64,000 nucleotides of DNA, from contig NC_017586.1 of NCBI RefSeq assembly GCF_000240165.1, positions 2,294,001 to 2,358,000 on the forward strand. The letters are read 5' to 3'. The number at the start of each line of letters is the position of its first letter. The first letter of the stretch is position 1. Positions 42,150-50,113 of this stretch are shown here, piece by piece. This DNA comes from Streptantibioticus cattleyicolor NRRL 8057 = DSM 46488. Lineage in GTDB: Bacteria > Actinomycetota > Actinomycetes > Streptomycetales > Streptomycetaceae. Position numbers and translations under genes: made by a program. Under the pieces are notes generated by a model. The model had not been told where the DNA came from. It ran no database searches and saw nothing but the letters and a program-made list of their open reading frames with translations.

Positions 42150-43655
42150 CTGTCTGTCGACCGCCTCAACCAGATCCTGCTGGTCTCCGCAGCGGTACTG
42201 CTGGTCGCCGTAGCGGCGGTCAGGGTGTCGTCCCGAAGCGGCCTGCCGAGCCTGCTGATCTATCTCGGCCTCGGTGTCGTGATGGGTCAGGACGGCATCG
42301 GGGTGCGGTTCAACGACGCCCAGCTGACACAGGTGTTGGGGTACGCGGCGCTGGTGGTGATCCTCGCCGAGGGCGGTCTGGGCACCAAGTGGAAAGAGAT
42401 CAGACCGGCGGTGCCGGCCGCGGTGGCGCTCTCCACCGCGGGGGTGGCGATCAGCGTCGGGGTCACCGCCGCCGCCGCGCACTACCTGACGGGTCTCGAC
42501 TGGCGGCCGTCGCTCATCATCGGCGCGGTGGTCTCCTCCACGGACGCCGCCGCGGTCTTCTCGGTGCTGCGCAAGGTGCCGCTGCCGGCCCGGCTCAACG
42601 GCGTCCTGGAGGCCGAGTCCGGCTTCAACGACGCCCCGGTGGTGATCCTGGTCGTCGCCTTCAGCTCGGCCGGCCCGGTGGACCACTGGTACGTGCTGAT
42701 CGCCACGATCGCCGCGGAGCTGGCCATCGGCGCGGCGGTGGGCCTGGCCGTCGGCAAGCTGGGCGCGCTCGCGCTGCGCCATGTCGCGCTGCCCGCCTCC
42801 GGTCTGTATCCGATAGCGGTGATGGCGCTGGCGGTGCTGGCGTACGCCGGGGGCGCGCTGGCGCACGGCAGCGGCTTCCTCGCGGTCTACCTGGCGTCGC
42901 TGGTGCTGGGCAACGCCGCGCTGCCGCACCGGCCGGCCACCCGTGGCTTCGCCGAGGGGGTGGCGTGGCTGGCCCAGATCGGCATGTTCGTGCTGCTGGG
43001 GCTGCTGGTCAACCCGCGTGAGCTGGGCGAGGACCTGATCCCGGCGATCGTCATCGGGGTGGCGCTGACGCTGGTGGCCCGGCCGCTGTCGGTGACGGCG
43101 ACGCTGGCGCCGCTGCGGATCCGGTGGCGGGAGCAGGTGCTGCTGTCCTGGGCCGGGCTGCGCGGGGCGGTGCCGATCGTGCTGGCCACCATCCCGGTGG
43201 TGCACCAGGTGGCGGACAGCCACCGGATCTTCAACATCGTCTTCGTGCTGGTGATCGTCTCCACCCTGGTGCAGGGGCCCACCCTGCCCTGGCTCGCCAC
43301 CCGGCTGCGGCTGGGCACCCCGGAGGCCGCCGCCGACCTGGGCATAGAGTCCGCGCCGCTGGAACGGCTGCGCGGGCACCTGCTGTCGGTGTCGATACCG
43401 GAGCGCTCCCGGATGCACGGCGTGGAGGTGGGCGAGCTGCGGCTGCCGTCCGGCTCCGGGGTGACCCTGGTGGTGCGGGAGGGCAAGAGCTTCGTCCCCG
43501 GGCCGGAGACCGTGCTGCGGCGCGGTGACGAGCTGCTGGTGGTCGCCACCGACCAGGTCCGCGACGCGGCGGAACGGCGGCTGCGGGCGGTCGGCAGCGG
43601 CGGCAAGCTGGCCGGCTGGCTGGGCACCCCGGCGGAGGACCGGCGGCGGACGTGA
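42150..43655 (+). CDS. Cation/proton antiporter (CPA family, NhaP2-like, TrkA-C domain)
   Basis: A 501-residue protein with about 12 membrane helices and a C-terminal RCK/TrkA-C domain (about 400-485: L-S-V-S-I-P-E-R-S, G-V-T-L-V-V-R-E-G). S-S-T-D-A-A-A-V-F, G-F-N-D-A-P and the S-W-A-G-L-R-G-A-V-P-I-V-L-A motif are those of K+/H+ or Na+/H+ antiporters. A stop at 42132-42134 leaves CTG 42150 as the only start that includes the first helix (V-D-R-L-N-Q-I-L-L-V-S-A-A-V-L-L-V); GGAAGGACC stands 6 nt before it. GTG 42225 would remove that helix. Confidence 0.88.
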   Translation: MSVDRLNQILLVSAAVLLVAVAAVRVSSRSGLPSLLIYLGLGVVMGQDGIGVRFNDAQLTQVLGYAALVVILAEGGLGTKWKEIRPAVPAAVALSTAGVAISVGVTAAAAHYLTGLDWRPSLIIGAVVSSTDAAAVFSVLRKVPLPARLNGVLEAESGFNDAPVVILVVAFSSAGPVDHWYVLIATIAAELAIGAAVGLAVGKLGALALRHVALPASGLYPIAVMALAVLAYAGGALAHGSGFLAVYLASLVLGNAALPHRPATRGFAEGVAWLAQIGMFVLLGLLVNPRELGEDLIPAIVIGVALTLVARPLSVTATLAPLRIRWREQVLLSWAGLRGAVPIVLATIPVVHQVADSHRIFNIVFVLVIVSTLVQGPTLPWLATRLRLGTPEAAADLGIESAPLERLRGHLLSVSIPERSRMHGVEVGELRLPSGSGVTLVVREGKSFVPGPETVLRRGDELLVVATDQVRDAAERRLRAVGSGGKLAGWLGTPAEDRRRT

Positions 43656-43711
43656 CGGCGGTTTCCGGCCAGATCCCCCGATCGCGTGGCCGGATCCGCA
43701 CCCGCCCGCCG

Positions 43712-43759
43712 GGTGACCCGGGTCACCGGGGCTGACCACGGATTCTTTACCGTTACTAT
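43712..43759 (+). promoter_or_regulatory. Perfect 16-bp palindrome upstream of a promoter for the MFS gene
   Basis: GGTGACCCGGGTCACC (43712-43727) lies 4 bp before CTGACC (43732-43737), which with TACTAT (43754-43759) at 16-bp spacing forms a plausible promoter. The gene starts at 43954, giving a leader of about 190 nt. Confidence 0.55.
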
Positions 43760-43953
43760 GGTCGGACGTTGTAAACCCCCAACTCTGCCTGACGCAGAGC
43801 TGGCGCGACCGTACGGCGGCCAGGGCCCCCGAGCCACCTCGCTCGGCGCGGGCCCGGTATCTACCGCGGGCACTGCGCGAGAGGACAGCTCTCGGCGCAT
43901 CGCGCGTGGCACCACCACCCGATGCGCTACCAGGCGGCAGAAAGGCCCAGGCC

Positions 43954-45270
43954 GTGGCGTCCACGGTCACCGAGAACGAGCACGCGCGACCCGAACCGCC
44001 GGACCCCGCAGCGGGGCGGGGCGCCCAGCGGCGCCCCGAGGCCCGACCGCCCGGTGACGCCTCGCGGCGTCCCGGGTACGGGCAGCTCCTGCGCTCCCCG
44101 GGCGCCTGGACGTTCCTGCTCCCCGGCTTCGTCGCCCGTCAGCCGTTCGCGATGCTCACCATCGGCATCGTGCTGCTGGTGGAACACACCTCCGGCTCGT
44201 ACGGCACGGCCGGCGCGGTCTCCGCGGTCACCGGTGTGTCGATGGCGCTCTTCGCACCGCAGAGCGGCAAGCTGGCCGACCGCTTCGGGCAGAGCGCGGT
44301 GCTGCTGCCGGGCGTGCTGGTGCACGCCGCCTCGGTGGCGCTGCTGATCGCCCTGGCGCTGGGGCACGCCCCGCTGTGGGCGCTGCTGGCCGCCGCGGTG
44401 CCCTCGGGCGCCTCGGTGCCGCAGGTCGGGCCGATGGTGCGGGCCCGCTGGGCGGACCGGCTGGGCGGCACCCCGCTGATGGCGACGGCCGCCGCGTTCG
44501 AGTCGGTGACGGACGAGTTCACCTTCGTGATCGGACCGGTGCTGGCGACCGCGCTGTGCACCTCGGTGCACCCGGCCGCCGGGCTGGTCGCCGAGGCGGG
44601 GCTGACGCTCCTGGGCGGCCTGTTCTTCGCCGCGCAGCGCCGTACCGCGCCCAAGCCCGGCCCGCGCGTCGCCGGGGAACGCGGCACCCGCGTCTCGGCG
44701 CTGTCGGTACCGGGGGTACGGGTGCTGGCCGGCGCGTTCCTGGGCATCGGCGCGGTCTTCGGCGGCATGCAGGTGTCGCTGACCGCGTTCACCCAGTCGA
44801 TAGGCGAGCCGGGCATCAACGGGCTGCTGTACGGCACGTTCGCGGCCGGGAACATGCTCACCGGGGTGGTGTGCGGCGCGATCGCCTGGAAGTCGACGCC
44901 GCAGCGCCGGCTGCTGACCGCCTACCCGCTGCTGGCGCTGGCGTGCACCCCGCTGTGGGCGCTGCACTCGGTGCCGCTGCTGGGTGGTGCGGGGCTGCTG
45001 GTCGGGCTGTGCATCGCGCCGTCGCTGATCACCGGTTACACCCTGGTGGAGACGCTGGTGCCGGCCTCGGCGCGCACGGAGGCGTTCACCTGGCTGACCG
45101 GTGCGGTGGGGCTGGGGCAGGCCGCGGCCTCCACGGTGGCCGGTCAGCTCGCGGACCACCTCGGCCCGAGCACCGGTTTCCTGGTGCCGCTGGCCGGTAC
45201 CGCGGTGGCCGCGCTGGTGCTGGTGGCGCTGCGCGGACGGCTGGCGGCGCGGGCGTCGGTCCAGGGGTGA
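43954..45270 (+). CDS. MFS transporter
   Basis: A 438-residue transporter with about 12 hydrophobic segments. L-A-D-R-F-G-Q-S follows helix 2 as the MFS A-motif, and Q-V-G-P-M-V-R-A-R-W-A-D-R lies in the central region. A 50-residue Pro/Arg-rich N-terminus precedes the first helix. GTG 43954 is preceded by AAAGG; longer readings enter unconserved sequence. Substrate unknown. A palindrome upstream suggests regulated expression. Confidence 0.88.
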   Translation: MASTVTENEHARPEPPDPAAGRGAQRRPEARPPGDASRRPGYGQLLRSPGAWTFLLPGFVARQPFAMLTIGIVLLVEHTSGSYGTAGAVSAVTGVSMALFAPQSGKLADRFGQSAVLLPGVLVHAASVALLIALALGHAPLWALLAAAVPSGASVPQVGPMVRARWADRLGGTPLMATAAAFESVTDEFTFVIGPVLATALCTSVHPAAGLVAEAGLTLLGGLFFAAQRRTAPKPGPRVAGERGTRVSALSVPGVRVLAGAFLGIGAVFGGMQVSLTAFTQSIGEPGINGLLYGTFAAGNMLTGVVCGAIAWKSTPQRRLLTAYPLLALACTPLWALHSVPLLGGAGLLVGLCIAPSLITGYTLVETLVPASARTEAFTWLTGAVGLGQAAASTVAGQLADHLGPSTGFLVPLAGTAVAALVLVALRGRLAARASVQG

Positions 45271-45319
45271 GCGTGCGCCGGGCGGGCGAGTGATGCGGCT
45301 CTCGGTGGACTGACGGGCG

Positions 45320-45345
45320 GGAATGCTGCACTATGGAGCGTCGTT
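45320..45345 (+). promoter_or_regulatory. SigR-type promoter of the FmdB/Ruc-like gene
   Basis: GGAAT (45320-45324), exactly 18 nt, GTT (45343-45345). The -10 GTT overlaps the first bases of the CIRCE element. Confidence 0.75.
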
Positions 45346-45370
45346 AGCACTCATCGAGTGAGAGTGCCAG
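45344..45370. promoter_or_regulatory. CIRCE element (HrcA operator)
   Basis: TTAGCACTC (45344-45352), nine bases, GAGTGCCAG (45362-45370): seven of nine bases of the second arm match the CIRCE consensus GAGTGCTAA. It overlaps the transcription start region of the downstream gene, so HrcA should repress it until heat shock. Confidence 0.85.
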
Positions 45371-45379
45371 GAGGAGCAA

Positions 45380-45694
45380 GTGCCGACCTACCAGTACCAG
45401 TGCACCGAGTGCGGCGAGGGCCTCGAGGCGGTGCAGAAGTTCAGCGACGACGCGCTCACCGAGTGCCCGAGCTGCCAGGGCCGCCTGCGCAAGGTCTTCT
45501 CCGCGGTGGGTGTCGTCTTCAAGGGTTCCGGCTTCTACCGGACCGACAGCCGCGGTTCCTCGTCCAGCAGCAGCCCGGCCGCCAAGTCCGGCTCCTCGAA
45601 CGGCTCGGACGCCAAGTCCTCGTCCTCGTCGGGCTCGTCGTCCTCCGGGTCGTCGGGCTCGTCGTCGGCCGCGAGCACCAGCTCCGCCGCCTGA
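45380..45694 (+). CDS. FmdB/Ruc-like zinc ribbon protein with Ser-rich disordered tail
   Basis: 104 residues. M-P-T-Y-Q-Y-Q-C-T-E-C-G-E and C-P-S-C give a four-Cys zinc ribbon (FmdB family). From about residue 52 the sequence is almost only Ser, Gly, Ala and Lys and should be disordered. This is the architecture of the mycobacterial redox-regulated chaperone Ruc, whose gene is HrcA-controlled. Here a CIRCE element and a SigR promoter lie upstream, matching a heat- and thiol-stress role. Chaperone function is inferred. GTG 45380 has GGAGGAGC before it. Confidence 0.85.
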   Translation: MPTYQYQCTECGEGLEAVQKFSDDALTECPSCQGRLRKVFSAVGVVFKGSGFYRTDSRGSSSSSSPAAKSGSSNGSDAKSSSSSGSSSSGSSGSSSAASTSSAA

Positions 45695-45755
45695 CGCCCA
45701 AGGGTGCCGCTGCCGGCCCCCTGGCGCCGCGGGCGTGCCCCGTTAGGGTGTGGCC

Positions 45756-46688
45756 ATGGCGGACAGCAGCGGCAACGTAGGTGACGGCGGCGCGGACCTC
45801 GGCGGGGTCCCCCACGGGGGGCCCGGCGACGGTTTCGCCCATCAGGCCGGGATCGGGGTCATCGGCGGCTCCGGTTTCTACGCGTTCCTCGACGACGTGA
45901 CGGAGATCACGGTCGAGACGCCGTACGGCCCGCCGAGCGATTCGCTCTTCCTCGGTGAGGTGGCCGGCCGCCGGGTGGCCTTCCTCCCCCGGCACGGCCG
46001 CAAGCACCACCTGCCGCCGCACCGCATCAACTACCGCGCCAACCTGTGGGCGCTGCGGTCGGTCGGCGTGCGCCAGGTGCTCGGCCCCTGCGCGGTGGGC
46101 GGGCTGCGCCCGGAGTACGGGCCGGGCACGCTGCTCGTCCCGGACCAGATCGTGGACCGCACCAAGTCCCGCGTCCAGACCTACTACGACGGCGAGGCGC
46201 TGCCGGACGGCACCGTGCCCAACGTCGTCCACGTGGCCTTCGCCGACCCCTACTGCCCGGTGGGGCGGCGGACGGCGGTGGCCACCGCCCGGGCCGGCGG
46301 CTGGCCCGCGGTGGACGGCGGCACGCTGGTGGTCGTGGAGGGGCCGCGCTTCTCCACCCGCGCCGAATCCCGCTGGCACGCGGCGCAGGGCTGGTCGGTG
46401 GTGGGCATGACCGGTCACCCCGAAGCGGTCCTCGCCCGTGAACTCGGCCTGTGCTACACCTCCTTGACGCTCGTCACCGATCTGGACGCCGGTGCCGAGA
46501 CCGGCGAGGGCGTCTCCCACGACGAGGTCCTCGCCGTCTTCGCGGCCAACGTCGACCGGCTGCGCACCGTGCTCTTCGACGTCGTCGCCGCGCTCCCCGC
46601 CACCGAGGCCCGCGACTGCCTGTGCGCGCACGCCCTCGACGGCCTCGACACCGGGCTGGACGCCCTGGTGGACCACCCGACGAGGTGA
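45756..46688 (+). CDS. mtnP: S-methyl-5'-thioadenosine phosphorylase
   Basis: A 310-residue purine phosphorylase. I-G-V-I-G-G-S-G-F-Y, R-H-G-R-K-H-H-L-P-P-H-R-I-N-Y-R-A-N, E-G-P-R-F-S-T-R-A-E-S and G-M-T-G-H-P-E-A identify the MTAP/PNP2 family. It cleaves methylthioadenosine in methionine salvage. A TAGGGT box at 45744-45749 ends 6 nt before ATG 45756, suggesting a leaderless mRNA. A hairpin follows the stop. Confidence 0.93.
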   Translation: MADSSGNVGDGGADLGGVPHGGPGDGFAHQAGIGVIGGSGFYAFLDDVTEITVETPYGPPSDSLFLGEVAGRRVAFLPRHGRKHHLPPHRINYRANLWALRSVGVRQVLGPCAVGGLRPEYGPGTLLVPDQIVDRTKSRVQTYYDGEALPDGTVPNVVHVAFADPYCPVGRRTAVATARAGGWPAVDGGTLVVVEGPRFSTRAESRWHAAQGWSVVGMTGHPEAVLARELGLCYTSLTLVTDLDAGAETGEGVSHDEVLAVFAANVDRLRTVLFDVVAALPATEARDCLCAHALDGLDTGLDALVDHPTR

Positions 46689-46693
46689 CGGAG

Positions 46694-46724
46694 TTGTCCA
46701 CAGCCTGTGGGTCGTCCACAGGCT
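46694..46724. terminator. Terminator hairpin containing DnaA-box-like sequences
   Basis: AGCCTGTGG (46702-46710) pairs perfectly with CCACAGGCT (46716-46724), 14 bp after the mtnP stop. TTGTCCACA (46694-46702) equals the preferred Streptomyces DnaA box and TCGTCCACA (46712-46720) is a one-mismatch copy. Confidence 0.7.
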
Positions 46725-46902
46725 TGCCCGCGATCGCGGAAACCACGGCATCGTAGGGGGCGTCCGTCCGGTCCGCCGGGCGGATCGGCCCGGGAACGCC
46801 CGGCCGGGTGGCGCCGTCCGACGCGGTGGTGCGGACGGGCCCCGGCACGGCCGGGAACGCCCGGGCCGCGGCATCCGACATCCGACGGAAGCGGTGGTCG
46901 TC

Positions 46903-47190
46903 ATGGCTCGCCAGTTGTTTCCCGCCCAGCCCGCACGCCGTTTCGAGCGTGCCCTGCCGCCGTGCCAGGGGGTGCCGGAGCTGCCCCCGATCCGGGTGGC
47001 CGGCGGCGGTCCCGCGCACGCCCGGCGGTTCGTCCGCCGAAGGCGCCGGTCCCGCACGGCCGGTCTGGCGCTGACGGCCGCGGCGCTCGCCGCCGCGGCG
47101 ACGGCGGCGACCACGGGTGGCGGCGCCTGCGCGGCCGGTGCCGCTCCCCCGCCGAGGCCGGGCGCGGGGTGTGCCGAGCCGCCGCGCTGA
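46903..47190 (+). CDS. Small membrane protein, possibly a decayed SAF/FlgA-like protein
   Basis: 95 residues: an Arg/Pro-rich N-terminal half, then R-R-R-R-R-S-R and one hydrophobic segment (T-A-G-L-A-L-T-A-A-A-L-A-A-A, about 62-80), then a short Gly/Pro tail. Between mtnP and mscL many Streptomyces carry a SAF-domain (CpaB/RcpC-like) protein with this basic start and helix. Here the SAF domain is absent, so it may be a truncated relative. Function unknown. Confidence 0.5.
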   Translation: MARQLFPAQPARRFERALPPCQGVPELPPIRVAGGGPAHARRFVRRRRRSRTAGLALTAAALAAAATAATTGGGACAAGAAPPPRPGAGCAEPPR

Positions 47191-47286
47191 GCCGCTGCCC
47201 CCCCTTCCTCGTTCACCCGTGCGCACGGCCGATTGGACAGCCCCCGCCCGGGGTCCTCTAGGTTGCGGAGCCGTTCTGTCATCGGC

Positions 47287-47853
47287 ATGAGTGAGGTCGG
47301 CGCCTTGAGCGACACGGCGAGTGAGAAGAAGCAGGGGCTGCTCAGCGGCTTCAAACAGTTCATGATGCGCGGCAACGTGGTCGATCTGGCCGTCGCGGTG
47401 GTCATCGGCGCGGCGTTCACCAACATCGTGAACTCCGTGGTCAACGGGGTGATCAACCCGGTGGTCGGCGCCTTCGGCACCAAGGACCTGGCGGGCTACA
47501 CGCTGTGCATCAAGGCCCCGTGCACGGTGGACGCCACGGGCAAGGTGACGCAGGGGGTGGCCGTGGCGTGGGGCTCGGTGCTGGGCGCCGTGCTCAACTT
47601 CCTGATCACCGCGGCCGTCGTCTACTTCCTGATGGTGGTCCCGATGTCCCGCTTCCTCGCCCGGCGCACGGCCAAGCTCGCCCAGGACAAGGAGCCCGAA
47701 CCGGCCGAGGAGACCCCCGACATCGTGCTCCTGCGGGAGATCCGCGACGCCCTCCGCGCCCAGTCCCCCGGGGCCTCCGTGGTCGCGCAGCGCTCCCGGT
47801 CCGACGCGGGATCGGGCCCGGGCCCGGGCTCCGGCTCCGGCGAGGAGGCGTAG
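47287..47853 (+). CDS. mscL: Large-conductance mechanosensitive channel MscL
   Basis: A 188-residue channel. G-F-K-Q-F-M-M-R-G-N-V-V-D-L-A-V-A-V-V-I-G-A-A-F is the conserved N-terminal helix and TM1, with Asn in the pore-lining V-V-N segment, and TM2 is F-L-I-T-A-A-V-V-Y-F-L-M-V. It releases solutes on hypo-osmotic shock. ATG 47287 is used; TTG 47305 would give a more usual length at the N-terminus. The C-terminal tail (about 150-188) is Pro/Gly/Ser-rich and longer than in E. coli. Confidence 0.93.
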   Translation: MSEVGALSDTASEKKQGLLSGFKQFMMRGNVVDLAVAVVIGAAFTNIVNSVVNGVINPVVGAFGTKDLAGYTLCIKAPCTVDATGKVTQGVAVAWGSVLGAVLNFLITAAVVYFLMVVPMSRFLARRTAKLAQDKEPEPAEETPDIVLLREIRDALRAQSPGASVVAQRSRSDAGSGPGPGSGSGEEA

Positions 47854-47866
47854 CCGGGCGGCGGCC

Positions 47867-48028
47867 TCAGAGGTGGTGAGGGGGCTTCTCGTCCAGGAAG
47901 CGTGCCAGGTCGGCGGCGGAGGAGACGGTCGCGGGGCGGTCGCCCCAGCCCCGGTCGGTGTCGTCCGGCGACGGCTGGTCCAGGGGGTCGTCGAAGACGA
48001 GGCCGGTCGGCTCGGGAGGCGTGCTCAT
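47867..48028 (-). CDS. Small acidic protein, unknown function
   Basis: 53 residues (M-S-T-P-P-E-P-T-G-L-V-F-D-D-P-L-D ... D-L-A-R-F-L-D-E-K-P), acidic, no membrane segment. GC-biased third positions and a clean start/stop between mscL and hrdD support a real gene. No family is recognised. Confidence 0.6.
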   Translation of the reverse strand: MSTPPEPTGLVFDDPLDQPSPDDTDRGWGDRPATVSSAADLARFLDEKPPHHL

Positions 48029-48183
48029 GCCTCAAGCGTACGGCCGCGCCGGGCCGCCTCCCGCGCCGGTGCGGGATGCGCGAGCCCCGGCGTGCTCAGG
48101 GCTCGCCGGGGCTTCGGGGCAGGGGACGGTGAGGGGTGGCGGATCGGGGGGCAAGGCGGCTCCTTGGTGCGAGGAGGACGGGG

Positions 48184-49164
48184 TCAGGCGGCCTCGTAGG
48201 CGAGACCGGTGTCGCGCGCCATGCGCTTGAGCTCGACCAGGGCGTGCTTCTCGATCTGGCGGATGCGTTCCCGGGTGAGGCCGTGCTGCTTGCCGACCTC
48301 GGTGAGGGTGCGTTCCTTGCCGTCCTCCATGCCGTAGCGGGCACGGATGATGGAGGCGGTGCGGCCGTCGAGGCGGCCGATCAGCTCCTCCAGCTCCTCG
48401 CGGCGCAGCATCACCAGCACCGAGTCCTCCGGTGAGGCCGCCGAGGTGTCCTCGACCAGGTCGCCGAACTGGGTCTCGCCCTCGTCGTCCACCGCCATGT
48501 TGAGACTGACCGGGTCGCGGGCCCAGTCGAGGACGTCGACGACGCGCTCGGGGCTGGCGCCGAGTTCGGCGGCGATCTCCGCGGGCTCCGGGTCGCGTCC
48601 GTGCTCGCGGTTGAACTCGCGCTGCACCCGGCGGATGCGGCCCAGCTCCTCCACGAGGTGCACCGGCAGGCGGATGGTGCGCGACTGGTCGGCTATCGAC
48701 CGGGTGATCGCCTGGCGGATCCACCAGGTCGCGTAGGTGGAGAACTTGAAGCCCTTGGTGTAGTCGAACTTCTCCACCGCCCGGACCAGACCCGCGTTGC
48801 CCTCCTGGATCAGGTCGAGCAGCGGCAGGCCGCTGCGCGGGTAGCGCCGGGCGACGGCCACCACCAGGCGCAGGTTGGAGCGGATGAAGACGTCCTTGGC
48901 GCGCTCACCGGCGTCCACCAGGGCGCGCAGCTCCTCCTCGGTGGCCCCCTCGGCGCTCTTCCCCTCGTCCAGGAGGTGCTGGGCGTAGACCCCGGCCTCG
49001 ATGACCCGGGAGAGCTCGACCTCCTGCGCCGCGTCGAGGAGCGGGGTCCGCGCGATCTCGTCGAGGTACATGCCGACCAGATCGCGGTCGGCCACCTCGC
49101 CGCCGGTGGCGCGAACGCTGCTGGGCCCGTCGGACTGACGGCGGGCGACGGCACGGGTTGCCAT
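48184..49164 (-). CDS. hrdD: Group 2 RNA polymerase sigma factor HrdD
   Basis: A 326-residue sigma-70 protein. Region 1.2/2 D-L-V-G-M-Y-L-D-E-I-A-R-T-P-L-L, region 2.3-2.4 F-S-T-Y-A-T-W-W-I-R-Q-A-I-T-R-S-I-A-D-Q-S-R-T-I-R-L-P-V-H, region 4.2 T-L-T-E-V-G-K-Q-H-G-L-T-R-E-R-I-R-Q-I-E. It lacks the long N-terminal extension of HrdB and opens like HrdD, a nonessential principal-like factor. A SigR-type promoter upstream fits the known SigR control of hrdD. HrdA/HrdC assignment is less likely. Confidence 0.85.
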   Translation of the reverse strand: MATRAVARRQSDGPSSVRATGGEVADRDLVGMYLDEIARTPLLDAAQEVELSRVIEAGVYAQHLLDEGKSAEGATEEELRALVDAGERAKDVFIRSNLRLVVAVARRYPRSGLPLLDLIQEGNAGLVRAVEKFDYTKGFKFSTYATWWIRQAITRSIADQSRTIRLPVHLVEELGRIRRVQREFNREHGRDPEPAEIAAELGASPERVVDVLDWARDPVSLNMAVDDEGETQFGDLVEDTSAASPEDSVLVMLRREELEELIGRLDGRTASIIRARYGMEDGKERTLTEVGKQHGLTRERIRQIEKHALVELKRMARDTGLAYEAA

Positions 49165-49294
49165 GCGTGCTCCCTCTGCGTGATGCGGTCACGTTCCTGT
49201 CGGGAGGCTGTCGCTCCCGGCCTGGACATCCGGTGTGTCCCGGACGGTGTCCCTCCCTCCGGCTCACTCCACGGGTGCCCACTCACCGGGAAAC

Positions 49295-49320
49295 AACGAC
49301 TGCAATCGGGACAGAATTCC
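49295..49320 (-). promoter_or_regulatory. SigR-type promoter of hrdD
   Basis: On the reverse strand GGAAT (49320-49316), 18 nt, GTT (49297-49295), about 130 bp upstream of the hrdD start. The rest of the 345-bp gap to the MarR gene shows no gene. Confidence 0.8.
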
Positions 49321-49509
49321 CAAGTGGATCAACGAATTCGGCGATCATGCGGTACCCTGCGGGCCGCGCCGCGTCGGCCCCGTTCGGCCCGCGGACGTCG
49401 ACCGTGGTATCCGCGCAGCTCAGAGGCGGTGCGACCCTGGTCGTCAAGGCTCCGGGGCGGGGGCCGCCACTGCTTCGGCGGCGCGTCCGCGTCCTCGATG
49501 AGATCTCCG

Positions 49510-50001
49510 TCACCGCAGCCAGGGCAGGTCGGGGCGGCCCTGCGGGGCGAGCCCTTCGGCGATCGTGCGCATGATCTCGCCGAGTTGTCCGACCTGTTCC
49601 TCGGTGAGCCGGTCGAACACGGCGGTGCGCACCGCCTCGACGTGGCCGGGGGCGGCCGTCCGGAGGGCCTTGAAGCCCTGCTCGGTGAGGACGGCCATCT
49701 GGCCGCGCCGGTCGGTGGCGCAGTCCTCGCGGCGTACCCAGCCGTCCTTCTCCAGGCGGGAGATCGCGTGCGAGAGGCGGCTGCGGGTGATCTTGGACCG
49801 TTCGGCGAGTTCGGTCATGCGCATCCGGCGGCCGGGGGTCTCGGAGAGCCACACCAGGAGGCTGTAGTAGGTGTGCGGCATGCCGGAGTCCCGTTGGAGC
49901 TGCCGGTCGATGTGGTCGGAGAGCAGTTGGGTGGCGGCCATGTAGGCACGCCAGGTCTTCTGCTGCCGCTCGTCCAGCCAACGAGGTTCCGTCGTCGCCA
50001 T
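49510..50001 (-). CDS. MarR-family regulator
   Basis: A 163-residue MarR protein. The winged helix contains R-M-R-M-T-E-L-A-E-R-S-K-I-T-R-S-R-L-S-H-A-I-S-R-L-E-K-D-G-W-V and the wing R-E-D-C-A-T-D-R-R-G-Q. One Cys in the wing could act as a redox sensor. It is in the same orientation as, and downstream of, an EmrB-type drug transporter gene (112 bp), a common repressor-pump pairing. Confidence 0.92.
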   Translation of the reverse strand: MATTEPRWLDERQQKTWRAYMAATQLLSDHIDRQLQRDSGMPHTYYSLLVWLSETPGRRMRMTELAERSKITRSRLSHAISRLEKDGWVRREDCATDRRGQMAVLTEQGFKALRTAAPGHVEAVRTAVFDRLTEEQVGQLGEIMRTIAEGLAPQGRPDLPWLR

Positions 50002-50113
50002 ATGCCAAGACTACGGCTGCTTGAACCTTCAAAAACGAGCCGGGTCCCGCCCCCACCGGGGACGGGACCCGAACCTCAGCAGCCTCAGCGACCTCGACGG
50101 CCTCGGCGAGGCG

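Noticed and set aside
46694-46724. Replication origin suggested by two DnaA boxes
   Set aside because: Only two boxes, no dnaA/dnaN nearby; Streptomyces oriC has many boxes.
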